In this document: piece by piece, positions 55,792 to 64,000 of the stretch
Layout of the letters: every line of letters starts with the position of its first letter
How positions within the stretch are numbered: position 1 is the first letter of the stretch
Assembly: GCA_000380225.1 (NCBI GenBank)
Contig: KB904821.1
Coordinates: forward strand, 4,225,795 to 4,289,794
DNA from: a filamentous cyanobacterium ESFC-1
Lineage (GTDB): Bacteria; Cyanobacteriota; Cyanobacteriia; Cyanobacteriales; Spirulinaceae
Length of the DNA: 64,000 bases
Direction: 5' to 3'
The notes under the pieces: model-generated
Database searches by the model: none
Told to the model about the DNA's origin: nothing
What the model saw: the letters and a program-made list of their open reading frames with translations, nothing else
Made by a program: the position numbers and the translations under genes

Positions 55792-57586
55792 ATTTCACCT
55801 CTAAATCAAAGGGCAATAACGCATAAATTCCCCTCGGATCGGTCAGGGCTTTGAGAATCGAAAGATCGTCTTTAAACTTGACAAATTCTTGGGTGAGAGG
55901 ATCGGGAGTGACGAGATTTTCGACTTGGGTTTGTTCGCTCAAAATGCGAATAATTTGGTCTTCAAAATCACCTTCTTTCAACAATTCTTGGACTTCCCAA
56001 TCTTCCCCTAATTCGGCAATATTAGCAGCGTGGGCGATCGCGCTTTCGAGGCCGCCAATTTCGTCAACCAAACCCACTTGCTTTGCGTCAATCCCAGACC
56101 AAACGCGACCTTGAGCGATTTCAGCCACTTGGTTTCTAGGGAGGTTGCGGGCTGTGGCTACTTTGTCTAAAAATTGGTTATAGATTTTGTTAACGAGACG
56201 CTGGTATAAAGCCATTTCTTCGGGGGTTTTTGGGCGATTAATGGCTTCTAAATCGGCGAAAGTGTTAGTTTTGACGCTATCCCAAGTAATGCCATTTTCG
56301 GCGCTAATTTCGGCAATATTGGGTAATATCCCAAACACGCCAATTGACCCGGTAATGGTGTTAGCTTCAGCGAAAATGTATTGGGCCCCTGTTGCAATCC
56401 AATAACCCCCAGACGCGGCGGTATTTCCCATGGAAACCACTACGGGTTTTTCTGCGGCCAGGAGGTTAAGTTCCCTTAAAATAAGTTCAGAAGCGGTGGC
56501 ACTTCCCCCTGGGCTATTAATGCGAAGGACAACGGATTTTACGTCTTCGTCTTCTCGTAAGTCTCGCAATTCTTGACGCAGGCGATCGCTACCAATTTGA
56601 CCAACATCACCACCTCCACTGACAATTTGTCCTTCTGCATACACAACCGCAATTTTATTGTCGGAGTCGCGATCGACAGCTTCTACCGGGATATCGAGAT
56701 AACGCCGCAAGCTGACTTTACGAAAGGTGCGATCGCTTTCTTTTTTATCGGTTAATTCTTTGAGATCGGTGACCACTTCATCCCAATAAGCGACGCGATC
56801 GATTAATTTGGCGTTGAGGGCTTCGTCGGGTAATAAGATGCCTTGATTGTTCGCGATCGCCTGTAATTGAGCATTATTCAGATTACGACTGGCGCTAACA
56901 TCTGTTAAAAATTGACCCCAAACATCGTTGAGTAAATTGGCAATTTGCTGGCGGTTTTCGGGACTCAGTTCTTCTTGAATAAAGGGTTCAACGGCAGCTT
57001 TATATTGACCCACCCGGACAATTTGTACCCCTACCCCAAACTTTTCTAATGCTCCGGCAAAAAAGACTTGTTGCGAACTCAAACCATTGAGTTCTACTGC
57101 CCCCATCGGGTTAATAATTACAGTATCAGCAATCGAACCAAGATAATAATCTTTTTCAGATAAATCGACATCATAAGCAATGATTCGTTTTCCACTATCT
57201 CTAAACCGTTGTAGAGCTTTTCTAACTTCGGAGAGAGTGGCATAACCTGTATTATTACTCCCTAGAGAACCATCGAGAAATAACGCCACAATACGGTCAT
57301 CTTGGCGGGCTTTGTCGATAGCTTCTACAACGCGACGCAGGGGGAGAGTATTGGGAATATTTTCGGATAAAGCTTGGGTTAAATTAACTGTAGGTTCGGT
57401 GTCGCTGATGGCTTGAGATAAGTCAAAAACTAACACGGATTTATCGCCGATGCTGGGTTCTTCTTCGTTCGCAACCGCAGCAATGAGCAGTACCACTAAG
57501 CTACTCGCACCGAGAACGCCCAATAAGCTAATACCCAGGATTGTACCAACTAAGCTGGCAAAGGTTTGTTTGAAAAATTGACGCAT
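55790..57586 (-). CDS. sppA: Signal peptide peptidase SppA, 67K type
   Basis: This 598-residue membrane-anchored serine protease has an N-terminal transmembrane segment (about 10-38) and two S49 domains. The catalytic Lys lies in the first (VRVGQYKAAVEPF, about residue 205) and the catalytic Ser in the second (NTAASGGYWIA, about residue 394). It degrades cleaved signal peptides. In cyanobacteria SppA also contributes to phycobilisome light acclimation. Full length, no truncation. Confidence 0.92.
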   Translation of the reverse strand: MRQFFKQTFASLVGTILGISLLGVLGASSLVVLLIAAVANEEEPSIGDKSVLVFDLSQAISDTEPTVNLTQALSENIPNTLPLRRVVEAIDKARQDDRIVALFLDGSLGSNNTGYATLSEVRKALQRFRDSGKRIIAYDVDLSEKDYYLGSIADTVIINPMGAVELNGLSSQQVFFAGALEKFGVGVQIVRVGQYKAAVEPFIQEELSPENRQQIANLLNDVWGQFLTDVSASRNLNNAQLQAIANNQGILLPDEALNAKLIDRVAYWDEVVTDLKELTDKKESDRTFRKVSLRRYLDIPVEAVDRDSDNKIAVVYAEGQIVSGGGDVGQIGSDRLRQELRDLREDEDVKSVVLRINSPGGSATASELILRELNLLAAEKPVVVSMGNTAASGGYWIATGAQYIFAEANTITGSIGVFGILPNIAEISAENGITWDSVKTNTFADLEAINRPKTPEEMALYQRLVNKIYNQFLDKVATARNLPRNQVAEIAQGRVWSGIDAKQVGLVDEIGGLESAIAHAANIAELGEDWEVQELLKEGDFEDQIIRILSEQTQVENLVTPDPLTQEFVKFKDDLSILKALTDPRGIYALLPFDLEVK

Positions 57587-57590
57587 TTTT

Positions 57591-57625
57591 TTCAGTTATC
57601 AGTTAACAGTAATCAGTTATCAGCC
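57591..57625. repeat. Heptamer repeats CAGTTAT type
   Basis: Three to four units (TCAGTTA, TCAGTTA, ACAGTAA) lie just upstream of the sppA start. The rest of the interval to 57773 contains no supported gene. Confidence 0.65.
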
Positions 57626-57773
57626 GAGGGAACGTTTGTTCGGGGATTGACGGGTGCGAAACAGGGGTGCTACTCGCATTTCTATTGCTCGGCTCGCAAG
57701 TACTCGGTTCTCCCAGAAGGACGATTTAAGTTTCACCGAGAATGTCATATCAGTAGCTTGAAATAAGGAACTT

Positions 57774-58475
57774 CTACACATCTGGGTCAATCCCTAACTC
57801 TCGCAATTGAGCCGCTAATTGTTCGGCTCGTTGGCGTTCTTGTTCGGCTCGTTGGCGTTCTTGTTCAGCTCGTTGGCGTTCTTGTTCAAACTGTCGCTGG
57901 AAATCTGCGGCTCGTTGCTCCAACTCCTGCATTGTCAGAAACTTACGATTATCGGGACGATATAACGCCAAAGTGTCAGCAGTCAACACAAAACGAATCC
58001 CTAACCTCGGACTCGTCCAGTTAGTCATCTCCTCAATCGTTCTCAGGCTTCCTTCTTCGCGACGCAACCCGTGGAGGTCATTGCGTTCTGGGTCGTAGAT
58101 ATAATATTCTTCTACGCCGTAATGGTCGTAAAACTGTAACTTTTTCGTCATTTCCTTGAGACGATTCCCAGGGGAAAGAATTTCAAACACCACCTGGGGA
58201 ACAATATTGTCTTCCTCCCACTGACGATAAGAACCTCGGTCTCCTTTGGGTCGTCCAAAGACTACCATTGCGTCCGGTGCAATGCGGATTTTCGGCTGGT
58301 CTTCTACGGGATACCACAGCAAGTCTCCTGCCACAAAAACGTCGGGATTGTCGGCAAATAATACCTCTAGATTTTCTTTAATTAAGACAATCCAGCGAAA
58401 TTGTTGGGTATTATCTGACATCGGCTGTCCGTCGCTGTCGGGGTAGATGATTTGGCTTGATTTTGAGAGGGTCAT
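57774..58475 (-). CDS. Uma2-family (DUF820) nuclease-fold protein
   Basis: This 233-residue protein of the PD-(D/E)XK superfamily has VVFEILSPGNRLKEMTKKLQFYDHYGVEEYYIYDPE in pieces (about 92-128), the core with acidic, Glu and Lys positions of Uma2 proteins. The C-terminal 35 residues repeat EQERQRA three times (21-bp DNA units), a charged coiled-coil. Such genes are strongly multiplied in cyanobacteria. Nuclease activity and role are unproven for most. Confidence 0.83.
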   Translation of the reverse strand: MTLSKSSQIIYPDSDGQPMSDNTQQFRWIVLIKENLEVLFADNPDVFVAGDLLWYPVEDQPKIRIAPDAMVVFGRPKGDRGSYRQWEEDNIVPQVVFEILSPGNRLKEMTKKLQFYDHYGVEEYYIYDPERNDLHGLRREEGSLRTIEEMTNWTSPRLGIRFVLTADTLALYRPDNRKFLTMQELEQRAADFQRQFEQERQRAEQERQRAEQERQRAEQLAAQLRELGIDPDV

Positions 58476-58570
58476 TGCAGTTATTCAGTCTTTAAGGGTC
58501 ACGTTTTACCGATAATTTACTGGTTTTCTGTGTCTTGCCGAGGGTTCCCTTTAACGAACAACAGATAACC

Positions 58571-59599
58571 CTATCCTAACTTTTGTAAGGCGTTATCGTG
58601 TTGCAATTCTGCTACGGTACGATTTCCGGTACAAAAGAGAACTGTCGTCATCTCTGCAATCAGAAGTTGGGCAAGTTCGTCGAGGGCTTCGATCGACTCG
58701 CTGGCGGCTTTGAGGAAGGGGTAAGCCAAGCCTGCGAGGTCGGCCCCTAGGGCGATCGCTTTGGCGGCATCCATGCCGTTTCTCAAGCCCCCAGAGGCAA
58801 TCAGGGGCGTGTCGGGGTAGGCGTGATGGATTTGGGTGAGGCATTCGGCGGTGGGAATGCCCCAATCGGCAAAGGTGCGTCCGAGTTGGCGTTGGCGTGG
58901 GTTTTGGGTGCGTTCGCTTTCGACTTTTGCCCAGGATGTCCCCCCAGCACCGGCTACGTCAATGGCGGAAATGCCCGCATCGAGGAGTTTTTGTGCCATT
59001 TTCGCTGAAATGCCGTTACCGACTTCTTTGGCGATCGCGGGAACGGGGAGTTTACTGCATAGTGTTTCAATTTTGTCAAGCAGGTTTTTGAAGTTGCGAT
59101 CGCCGTTGGGTTGGATACATTCTTGGAGGGGATTGAGGTGTAAAATCAAAGCGTCGGCTTCGAGGTCATCCACGGCTCGCAGACATTGGTCTAAGCCGTA
59201 GCTATAGTTGAGTTGGACGGCTCCGAGATTGGCAAAAAGCAGGATGTCTGGGGCTTGCGATCGCACCGCGAAGGTATGAGCAACTTCGGGTTTTTCCACT
59301 GCGACTCGTTGCGATCCAACTCCCATGGCAAATTGATATTTTTGCGCGATCGCGGCTAATCTGTAGTTGATTTCCTTGGCTTGTGCTGTGCCACCTGTCA
59401 TCGAAGAAATTAACAAAGGCGCACCTAAAGCTTTATCAAAAAACTCAGTTGAAAGGTCGATTTCATCATAGTCTAATTCGGGCAAACAGCAATGTTGAAA
59501 TCGATATTTTTCAAAGCCATTGGTTGCTTGTCGAAATTGTACATCTTCTTCTAAACAAATGCGAATATGATCGGCTTTTCGGGCTTGGGTATTACTCAT
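58571..59599 (-). CDS. fni: Type 2 isopentenyl-diphosphate isomerase (FMN)
   Basis: This 342-residue TIM-barrel enzyme interconverts isopentenyl and dimethylallyl diphosphate in the plastid-type MEP pathway, using reduced FMN, NADPH and Mg. Seen are [16 protein letters not shown] near the start, LISSMTGGT (FMN loop), HLNPLQE (catalytic Gln region about 155), AGGTSW and the FMN-phosphate site [20 protein letters not shown] in pieces. Full length; isoprenoids feed chlorophyll and carotenoid production. Confidence 0.93.
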   Translation of the reverse strand: MSNTQARKADHIRICLEEDVQFRQATNGFEKYRFQHCCLPELDYDEIDLSTEFFDKALGAPLLISSMTGGTAQAKEINYRLAAIAQKYQFAMGVGSQRVAVEKPEVAHTFAVRSQAPDILLFANLGAVQLNYSYGLDQCLRAVDDLEADALILHLNPLQECIQPNGDRNFKNLLDKIETLCSKLPVPAIAKEVGNGISAKMAQKLLDAGISAIDVAGAGGTSWAKVESERTQNPRQRQLGRTFADWGIPTAECLTQIHHAYPDTPLIASGGLRNGMDAAKAIALGADLAGLAYPFLKAASESIEALDELAQLLIAEMTTVLFCTGNRTVAELQHDNALQKLG

Positions 59600-59649
59600 A
59601 TTTTTGTTATTAGCAGTTAAGTAGAACTTTTATTCGAGGAGTGACTGGT

Positions 59650-59762
59650 ACGCGTGTTATTAGTTGTTGGTTGTTAGTTGTTGGTACAGTTTCTCCTCAT
59701 TACAAATTTGGTAATTGGTCATTGCTCATTGGTAATTATTAATTGTAAATTGTACATTGTTC
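59650..59762. repeat. Heptamer repeats between pyrR and fni
   Basis: TTGTTAG/TTGGTTG units near 59659-59685 and GTAATTG/TCATTGG/TTGTACA units at 59711-59762 form short mixed arrays. Confidence 0.75.
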
Positions 59763-59774
59763 ATTCTTCCTAAT

Positions 59775-60320
59775 TCACTCACTGGCTCGAATTAACTCTA
59801 CCGCATCTCGTCCATCCACATCCTGGAGATAGACTTTAACTTGTTCTTCAAAAGCCGTTGGGAGGGTTTTACCCACGAAATCCGGGTGAATGGGGAGTTG
59901 ACGATGGCCGCGATCGACTAAAGCCGCTAAAGCCACAATTTCAGGCCGTCCGTATTCGTGAACCGCATTTAAAGCCGCCCGAATGGTACGACCGCTAAAA
60001 ATGACATCATCGACTAGAACGACGTATTTCCCCGTTAAATCGAAAGAAATATCGGTTTTTGCCGGAGTTCGTAAGGCAACACGATCGAGATCGTCTCTGT
60101 AAAATGTGATGTCAAGCGCTCCCACAGCAACGGATTCGTTTTCTAGCATTGCGATTTGCTGCGCCAGTAAGTAAGAAAGCGGAACCCCTCGCGTATAAAT
60201 GCCTAATAAAACTAACTTAGAAAGATCGCCCGATCGCTCAACAATTTGAGATGCGAGACGAGTGAGGGTGCGGCGAATCTCCTCTGGGGAAAGAATTTCA
60301 ACGACTTTAGCAGGCATCAT
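59775..60320 (-). CDS. pyrR: Bifunctional PyrR-type regulator/uracil phosphoribosyltransferase
   Basis: This 181-residue type I phosphoribosyltransferase has the PRPP-binding loop [18 protein letters not shown] (about residues 97-114). PyrR proteins of Gram-positive bacteria bind pyr mRNA to attenuate transcription and convert uracil to UMP; in cyanobacteria the RNA-binding role is less certain. The start region [19 protein letters not shown] matches the family. It is divergent from the KAS-HDO fusion gene with 245 bp between starts. No pyr operon is present. Confidence 0.9.
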   Translation of the reverse strand: MMPAKVVEILSPEEIRRTLTRLASQIVERSGDLSKLVLLGIYTRGVPLSYLLAQQIAMLENESVAVGALDITFYRDDLDRVALRTPAKTDISFDLTGKYVVLVDDVIFSGRTIRAALNAVHEYGRPEIVALAALVDRGHRQLPIHPDFVGKTLPTAFEEQVKVYLQDVDGRDAVELIRASE

Positions 60321-60476
60321 AGAGGTTTAAAAACACGAATCCGTTGTGCTAACTGTCACATTATATTCGTTATTTCGTGCGAGATTAAGTCAGAATTAAA
60401 AATTAAGCTTAAAATTCGCGATCGCGCCGCAATTTTTACCCATTTCAGCAATTAATGTGGTGGTAAATTCTAAAAC

Positions 60477-60497
60477 TGTCACACAAGTTTTGTGACA
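60477..60497 (+). promoter_or_regulatory. Near-palindromic candidate operator upstream of the KAS-HDO gene
   Basis: TGTCACA-N7-TGTGACA is a 21-bp near palindrome centred about 79 bp upstream of the fusion gene ATG. The arms are perfect for 7 bp. A second short palindrome (TTACTT-TTG-AAGTAA, 60512-60526) follows. This is the size and shape of a dimeric repressor or activator site, but it does not match NtcA (GTA-N8-TAC) or CRP consensus; the regulator is unknown. Confidence 0.45.
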
Positions 60498-60565
60498 CTT
60501 GCTGATTGTTGTTACTTTTGAAGTAAGCAAATAAATTTAGCCAAAACTATAACTCATTATCTTCA

Positions 60566-62437
60566 ATGAACTCTGCATATATTACCAGCATTGGCAAGTT
60601 TTTACCCGGCGATCCAATTAATAATGACGAGATGGAAAGTTATCTCGGTAAAATTGGCGATCGCGCCTCTAAAGTTCGTCGTCGTATTCTCAAAAGCAAC
60701 GGGATTCAACAGCGTTATTATGCCATTAATCGCCAACAAAAAACAGTTTATCAAAATAGTGAAATGGCGGCTTTGGCCATACGAGATACTTTAGCCGCAA
60801 TCGATTTAGAACCCAAAGCAGTTGATTTACTCGCTTGTGCAACCACAATTCCCGATTTAACCGTTCCGGGTTTTGCTAGTATGGTACACGGACGACTGAC
60901 CGAGTTTCCCCCTCTAGAAGCGGTGTCAACTCAGGGGGTTTGTTGTGCGGGAGTTGCGGCGTTAAATTATAGCCAATCCCAAGTTAAGTTAGGTCAAAAA
61001 CGCCACGCGATCGCGGTTGCTTCTGAGTTTGCTTCTCGCTTATTTAAACACAGTCATTTTGAAGCAGATAACCGTTTTAAAAATAACGAAAAGCTGCCTT
61101 TTGATACAGAATTTTTACGCTGGATGTTATCCGATGGGGCTGGTGCATTTTTAATTCAAGATTGCCCCCGCAGTCAAGGGATTAGTTTAAGAATCGACTG
61201 GATTGAATCAGTTTCCCATGCTCATGCTTATGAAGCTTGTATGTACGCGGGAACCGACAGCGAAAAAGCCGAAAAAAGCTGGCTGGATTATCCTTCTTAT
61301 GCTGATGCTGCGGCTGCGGGTGCGTTTCATTTACGGCAAGATATTCGTCGTCTTGATGAAGTGATTAAACTGGGGGTAACGGGCTGGCTAAAACTAATCG
61401 AAGCCGGACGAATTAACCCGCAAGAAATTGATTGGTTTTTGTGTCATTATTCCTCTCATTTTTTCCGCAGCCAGATTGTAGAGTTGCTCGAAAAAGCCAA
61501 CTGTATGATTCCCGAACATAAATGGTTTACGAACCTCTATAGTCGCGGTAATACGGGTTGTGCTTCGATTTATTTAATGCTGGAGGAATTGTTTAACTCT
61601 GGCAAGTTGCAGCCCGGACAAAAACTATTTTGTTTCGTCCCAGAAAGTGGACGTTATACCACGGCTTACATGATGATGACAGTGGTAGAAAGTCACAAAA
61701 CTGTTATTGCTAATTTATCTTCAACTGTAGAATCCCCCATGACTTCTGAAACGATTACAAATCCTAACCAAGACAATTCTAATCCTACCGTCAACGCTGA
61801 ATTATTGCGTCAACTCACATTAGTTTGGTTGGACTTTGAGCGACAACTACAAACTGTCCCGATTATCCGTAAACTCAATCGCGGAGACTTCACCGTTGAA
61901 GATTATCAAGCCCTCCTGCGGAATTTGCGTCCACAAGTTGTAGAAGGAGCAAGATGGATTACCCGCGCTGCTTCTAATATGATTGATTTTAAGATGCGAT
62001 CGCTCTTTATTGGCCATGCTCAAGACGAACATCGAGATTATCAAATGCTAGAGCGCAATTATGTCAGCATTGGGGGCAATTTAGAAGACATTATCAACGC
62101 TGAGAAAAATGTTGGTTCGGAAGCCCTTTCTGCTTTTATTTTCCATCAAGCTTCCCGCGAAAATCCCCTCGATTTAATTGGTAGTATGTTTATGATTGAA
62201 GGCTTGGGGAATCGGCTTGCGGGGAAATGGGCAAAACAGATTCAAGAGACTTTAAATCTCGAAGCCAGTCAGGTTTCCTTCTTGGGCTATCATGCCGAAA
62301 ATGATGAATCCCATATTGGCAAACTCGAAGCCATTTTAAATGCTGATTGGCTGACTCCCGAACTTGCTAAGCGAATTGTTAAAACCGCCAAAGTTACCGC
62401 TCGTTTGTATCAACTCCAACTCGAAGAAATTAGCTAA
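60566..62437 (+). CDS. Ketoacyl synthase III-like / haem-oxygenase-like di-iron oxidase fusion
   Basis: This 623-residue protein is a two-domain fusion. Residues about 1-385 form a thiolase-fold KAS III/FabH-like domain with Cys126/Cys127 at the nucleophile position (VCCAGVAAL), His294 (HYSSHFF) and Asn329 (SRGNTGC), completing a Cys-His-Asn triad. A polar linker (about 386-410) joins it to an all-helical domain (about 411-623) with GHAQDEHRDYQ (His484, Glu488, His489) and HAENDESH (His576, Asp580, His583, the HxxxDxxH motif) of haem-oxygenase-like di-iron oxidases such as UndA and BesC. A ketoacyl product oxidised in cis is the obvious hypothesis. It is followed after one base by its partner gene. 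Confidence 0.85.
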   Translation: MNSAYITSIGKFLPGDPINNDEMESYLGKIGDRASKVRRRILKSNGIQQRYYAINRQQKTVYQNSEMAALAIRDTLAAIDLEPKAVDLLACATTIPDLTVPGFASMVHGRLTEFPPLEAVSTQGVCCAGVAALNYSQSQVKLGQKRHAIAVASEFASRLFKHSHFEADNRFKNNEKLPFDTEFLRWMLSDGAGAFLIQDCPRSQGISLRIDWIESVSHAHAYEACMYAGTDSEKAEKSWLDYPSYADAAAAGAFHLRQDIRRLDEVIKLGVTGWLKLIEAGRINPQEIDWFLCHYSSHFFRSQIVELLEKANCMIPEHKWFTNLYSRGNTGCASIYLMLEELFNSGKLQPGQKLFCFVPESGRYTTAYMMMTVVESHKTVIANLSSTVESPMTSETITNPNQDNSNPTVNAELLRQLTLVWLDFERQLQTVPIIRKLNRGDFTVEDYQALLRNLRPQVVEGARWITRAASNMIDFKMRSLFIGHAQDEHRDYQMLERNYVSIGGNLEDIINAEKNVGSEALSAFIFHQASRENPLDLIGSMFMIEGLGNRLAGKWAKQIQETLNLEASQVSFLGYHAENDESHIGKLEAILNADWLTPELAKRIVKTAKVTARLYQLQLEEIS

Positions 62438-62438
62438 A

Positions 62439-63335
62439 ATGACTCCGACTTTCAAAACTTCAGCCACCCCCGAAACCCTAATACAACAGCCTTATAATCG
62501 TCGCAATCCCAACACCTGGCAAGTCTTATATTTAGAGCAAGCCATTCCTATTGATGACACATCAAAGGAATATATGATTCGGGATTTGCAAAGCTGGACA
62601 CGCAACTATTTACTGATTCCGATTAAACTGTTTGCGAATATCTGCTTGGCATTAATTATGACGGTAAAGCGGTTACTGCCATTTCAGTTTCACGCTTACG
62701 GCATTATGCACAAATCCGCGACTTTCTTCCTCAAAAACTTCGTGACTCCAGAAGCCTGTTATCTGATTGTGCGTCACATTAGCTTAGGCTCAAATATCGT
62801 TAACTTTCTCATTGATAACGGGCCAAATCCTGAGATTGAGCGCTCGAATTTATACCCTCGTACTGTAGACGATCTCGCGCAAGAGGCCTTTCTCGAACAT
62901 GACTTGATTTTGTATAACTTTGTCTACGATTATCACCAAGCCAAACGGAAAAATCCCCATTGGTTAGAAATAGTTAAACAAAAGGGATTAGACTTCAGCA
63001 GTATCAAAACCCCAGAAGTGGAAATGGACTTTAAAAAGCGTCGCTGGCTGCGAATCTTAGACTTAGAATCTGCCATCGAATTGTTTAAAGTCTTTTACTC
63101 TCTATGTCTCACCAGTGACGAGTTTGAACGGGCTGTCCTTTCATTACAATTTGATGAAAACTTTGGGCTGTATTTCACCGAAATTACTGGGGATAGTAGC
63201 TGGAATCATATCATTACCAACCGTCACCCTCTAGCCCCCAATAGCCCATTTCAAGCAGCGCGAGATTTAATGTTACACGGCATTGTCACCGAATATATGC
63301 ACCGCTATCTGGAAATATATCGCGATCGCGCCTAA
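62439..63335 (+). CDS. Uncharacterised partner of the KAS-HDO fusion
   Basis: This 298-residue protein of unrecognised family has a single base between the preceding stop and its ATG, so it is almost certainly translationally coupled to the fusion enzyme. A hydrophobic segment at about residues 55-80 (LLIPIKLFANICLALIM) may attach it to membrane. The rest is helical and rich in His/Glu, including EAFLEHD, FVYDYHQ and TEYMHRYLE (an ExxH), which could bind metal, but no complete known ligand set is seen. A role in the same lipid or hydrocarbon pathway is inferred from coupling only. Confidence 0.7.
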   Translation: MTPTFKTSATPETLIQQPYNRRNPNTWQVLYLEQAIPIDDTSKEYMIRDLQSWTRNYLLIPIKLFANICLALIMTVKRLLPFQFHAYGIMHKSATFFLKNFVTPEACYLIVRHISLGSNIVNFLIDNGPNPEIERSNLYPRTVDDLAQEAFLEHDLILYNFVYDYHQAKRKNPHWLEIVKQKGLDFSSIKTPEVEMDFKKRRWLRILDLESAIELFKVFYSLCLTSDEFERAVLSLQFDENFGLYFTEITGDSSWNHIITNRHPLAPNSPFQAARDLMLHGIVTEYMHRYLEIYRDRA

Positions 63336-63361
63336 TTTAACAGCTATTTACATCCCCTTTT

Positions 63362-63390
63362 ATCACCCTGGATTTTTATCTCTGGGTGAT
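63362..63390 (+). terminator. Possible terminator after the KAS-HDO pair
   Basis: ATCACCC (63362-63368) pairs with GGGTGAT (63384-63390), but the following T-run is weak, so this may only be an RNA-stabilising hairpin. Confidence 0.4.
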
Positions 63391-63504
63391 TTAATCATGC
63401 TCTAGTCTCAGGCTCAAATCCGGTTTACAATAGGAACCGATAAACTGCGTTTTTCGTCAACTATCGAGGTAAAGTCTTGTTTTTACATCCCTTGGTAAAA
63501 ACAA

Positions 63505-63567
63505 GAACCCTGGTTTCTAGAATCACATTCTAACTTTATCGGATAAGCGGATAAGAAACCGGGGTTC
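63505..63567. repeat. Inverted repeat GAACCCTGGTTTCT / AGAAACCGGGGTTC
   Basis: Fourteen-bp arms (one mismatch) are separated by about 35 bp. The AGAAACC(C/G)GGTT sequence is a recognisable dispersed cyanobacterial palindrome. It lies 24 bp upstream of the next gene's start codon. Confidence 0.6.
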
Positions 63568-63591
63568 TAAAATCTTCGTAAATAAAATCCT

Positions 63592-64000
63592 ATGAAAACA
63601 AAATTATTACTCCCTCTGCTACTTTTAGGACTCGCAACCCCCGCTTATGCCGCTAATCCCGAAGATGTCCAGCAACTCCTTGAAACCAAACAATGTCCTC
63701 AGTGCGACTTAAGGGAAGCGAATCTGGAAGGGGCAGATTTACAGGGGGCTAATTTACGCGGTGCAAACCTAGAAGAAGCCAACTTGAAAGAAGCCAATCT
63801 ACAGGGGGCAAATCTTACGGGTGCTAACCTGGAAAATGCTGTTTTCAACGAACTCGAAAGGGGGGATATTCGCTCGCAAGTCAAACCCCTAGAAACAGCA
63901 GTTAACTATTTTATTCCGTCTGAAGATATTGTTACCAATCTCGATAATGCCAACCTCAGAGGCGCGAATTTACGCTTGGCTCAACTGCCGAAAGTCAGTC
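63592..64000 (+). CDS. Secreted pentapeptide-repeat protein, 3' end outside window
   Basis: At least 136 residues, open to the window edge. A signal peptide (hydrophobic about 4-18, cleavage near AYAAN, about residue 21) is followed by ETKQCPQCDL, a CxxC-like motif common at the start of cyanobacterial exported pentapeptide proteins, and about twelve A(N/D)LxG units (from residue 42). A non-repetitive insert (VKPLETAVNYFIPSEDI) interrupts the coil before it resumes at DNANLRGANLR. Function is unknown. Confidence 0.8.
   Translation, partial: MKTKLLLPLLLLGLATPAYAANPEDVQQLLETKQCPQCDLREANLEGADLQGANLRGANLEEANLKEANLQGANLTGANLENAVFNELERGDIRSQVKPLETAVNYFIPSEDIVTNLDNANLRGANLRLAQLPKVS

Noticed and set aside
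57566-57766. Plus-strand 66-residue ORF upstream of sppA
   Set aside because: It covers repeat sequence and the antisense start of sppA; no coding evidence.
1-64000. tRNA or rRNA genes
   Set aside because: A visual scan for T-loop (GTTCRANNC) with acceptor pairing and for rRNA conserved blocks found none; a covariance-model search would be decisive.

Overview
The window is cyanobacterial chromosome. It carries photosynthesis genes (psbQ/CyanoQ, psaK, a high-light-inducible protein), the Calvin-cycle phosphatase glpX, System II cytochrome c maturation genes (ccdA, ccs1), a group 1 sigma factor, many copies of the GCGATCGC (HIP1) octamer, and several families of heptanucleotide tandem repeats (STRR type). 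No heterocyst, nif, rRNA or tRNA genes are seen. The repeat load suggests, but does not prove, a filamentous lineage.

Layout. 1-3040: an accessory island of small toxin-antitoxin and TA-like pairs (aspartic-protease pair, YgiT-type zinc finger with a probable toxin remnant, MntA/HepT, Phd/VapC, orphan UPF0175), with two related ~67-bp repeats at 63-129 and 1989-2056. 3.1-7.2 kb: a pentapeptide-repeat protein, a cold-shock/membrane fusion and a three-GAF histidine kinase whose second and third GAF domains look cyanobacteriochrome-like. 7.6-11.4 kb: ccdA-ccs1, hli with an HLR1-like operator, and sigA. 12-20.6 kb: polysaccharide deacetylase, DUF1574-like lipoprotein, ilvB, thiO, psbQ and an alpha/beta-hydrolase-fold protein. 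A ~155-bp inverted repeat brackets the last two. 21-36 kb: a TPR membrane protein, an uncharacterised coiled-coil membrane protein, an NHLRC2-like protein, an SLC12-type transporter, a UPF0182 protein, hemA and glpX.

37.0-45.3 kb: one 2773-residue modular polyketide synthase with the order FAAL-ACP-KS-AT-KR-ACP-sulfotransferase-thioesterase. This is the architecture of cyanobacterial olefin synthase (Ols), which makes terminal alkenes from fatty acids. It is followed by an unknown gene and accA, which helps supply malonyl-CoA, the extender unit. Two inter-domain linkers of Ols are built from the same heptamer repeats that fill the intergenic regions.

48-60 kb: housekeeping genes folE, trpF, psaK, an FHA protein, ureF/ureE, holA, cobH, sppA, a Uma2 protein, fni and pyrR. 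60.5-63.3 kb: the best candidate for an undescribed system. It is a fusion of a ketoacyl synthase III-like enzyme to a haem-oxygenase-like di-iron oxidase (HDO) domain, followed after one base by a second uncharacterised gene, with a near-palindromic candidate operator upstream. The window ends inside a secreted pentapeptide-repeat gene.
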